DNA of 7,168 bases from Candidatus Brocadiaceae bacterium (lineage in GTDB: Bacteria > Planctomycetota > Brocadiia > SM23-32). Below, piece by piece: positions 6,628-7,168 of the stretch (positions are counted from its first letter, which is position 1; each line of letters begins with the position of its first letter). The notes under the pieces are model-generated. The model was not told the DNA's origin. It ran no database searches and worked only from the letters and a program-made list of their open reading frames with translations. A program made the position numbers and the translations under genes. The DNA is taken from positions 1 to 7,168 of the forward strand of contig PWZK01000011.1 of assembly GCA_003567495.1 (NCBI GenBank). Direction: 5' to 3'.

Positions 6628-7168
6628 TTATCCCTCATAACATTTTACGGGCACGGGCGCATTTTGCAACGGCACGTAGCCGGTCTCGGCGATCACGCCC
6701 TGCCCCTCCTCTGTAAGCAGCCAGTCTCGGAGCAGCGCGGCGGGATGCTCCGGATCGAGGTCACTTCGCGTCACCGCGTAAACCTCCGTTACCCAGGGAT
6801 ACGACCCGTCGGCGATGGTCTCGCGCGTGGGTTGAACGCCGTCGATGGCAAACATTTTCACCGGAGATTCTGTTTCACTATCGTCAGTCTCCGACTCTGT
6901 GTCCCCCCACGTCCCTGTCTTCACGCTCAACGGCGCCATGTATCTCTGGTAATAAAAAAATGTAAAACCGACTCCCTCCTGATCGCGATAAATCCGGTCA
7001 AAAGGCCCCATCATAGTCAGCGTCCTCATGTCCCGGCCGGGTATAACCTCACGATCCTTCATCACCAGCGTTTTTAGAGTTTCCTGACTGCCGGAGTTGG
7101 GGTTGCGGGTATAGGCATTGATCCGGGCATCCGGCCCGCCCACCTGCTCCCAGTTGTCTATCCGGCCA
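6628..7168 (-). CDS. pstS: Phosphate ABC transporter substrate-binding protein (PstS type), 3' part
   Basis: The 179 visible residues are the C-terminal part of a periplasmic phosphate-binding protein. Such proteins capture inorganic phosphate and pass it to the PstC-PstA channel with the PstB ATPase. The frame is open through the right edge, so there is no start here. A GTG at 7143 lies mid-domain and is not one. Diagnostic parts in order are IDNWEQVGGPDARINAYTR, NPNSGSQE (the Ser-Gly-Ser loop that contacts phosphate in this family), MGPFDRIY, GVGFTFFYYQRYM, MFAIDGVQPTRETI, YPWVTEVYAVTR, and EEGQGVIAETGYVPLQ near the end. An acidic Ser/Thr-rich insert (WGDTESETDDSETES) lies before MFAIDGV and looks unusual. 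No pstC follows; the next downstream DNA is a remnant and a new promoter. Any pstCAB genes must lie elsewhere. Regulation by phosphate is likely from the family but not visible here. Confidence 0.9.
   Translation of the reverse strand, partial: GRIDNWEQVGGPDARINAYTRNPNSGSQETLKTLVMKDREVIPGRDMRTLTMMGPFDRIYRDQEGVGFTFFYYQRYMAPLSVKTGTWGDTESETDDSETESPVKMFAIDGVQPTRETIADGSYPWVTEVYAVTRSDLDPEHPAALLRDWLLTEEGQGVIAETGYVPLQNAPVPVKCYEG

Noticed and set aside
6433..7077. 214-codon open frame on the plus strand
   Set aside because: It lies opposite the PstS-type gene, whose family motifs are clear. Its translation shows no domain-like pattern.

Overview
The window looks like a chromosomal stretch from a PVC-superphylum bacterium. 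The best guess is Kiritimatiellota, Verrucomicrobiota or Lentisphaerota. The guess rests on two large membrane proteins that end in a 'YPESLDALVPEYM..IPRDPY....YSVG' tail, an arrangement I associate with those groups. It is an inference from protein style, as there is no rRNA or marker gene here. Every convincing gene lies on the minus strand, so transcription runs right to left. I see no tRNA, rRNA, CRISPR array, transposase or phage gene.

Layout in transcription order. (1) 7168-6628: the 3' part of a phosphate-binding protein gene (PstS type), cut by the window edge. (2) 6627-6384: intergenic DNA holding a 32-codon remnant that resembles the start of a small membrane protein, then a good sigma70-like promoter. 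(3) 6383-4650: a 577-residue protein with five membrane segments and a GspG-like tail. Seven bases later comes 4642-4043, a 199-residue membrane protein with a soluble, possibly winged-helix, C-terminus. These two probably form an operon. (4) 3912-2169: what reads best as one gene for a membrane protein with YcxB-like domains, broken into two frames near 3390. (5) 2042-1587: a small lipoprotein. (6) 1470-46: a 474-residue single-pass membrane protein, a distant paralogue of the 577-residue one.

Apart from PstS, none of these genes has a function I can name. All except the possible 24-codon ORF at 1590-1516 look membrane-bound or exported, so the window reads as a run of envelope genes of unknown role. 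I found no sign of a complete defence, secretion or biosynthetic system. The parts most worth checking are the frameshift in the YcxB-like gene, an in-frame imperfect repeat that straddles that gene's stop codon, and the two paralogues with pseudopilin-like tails.
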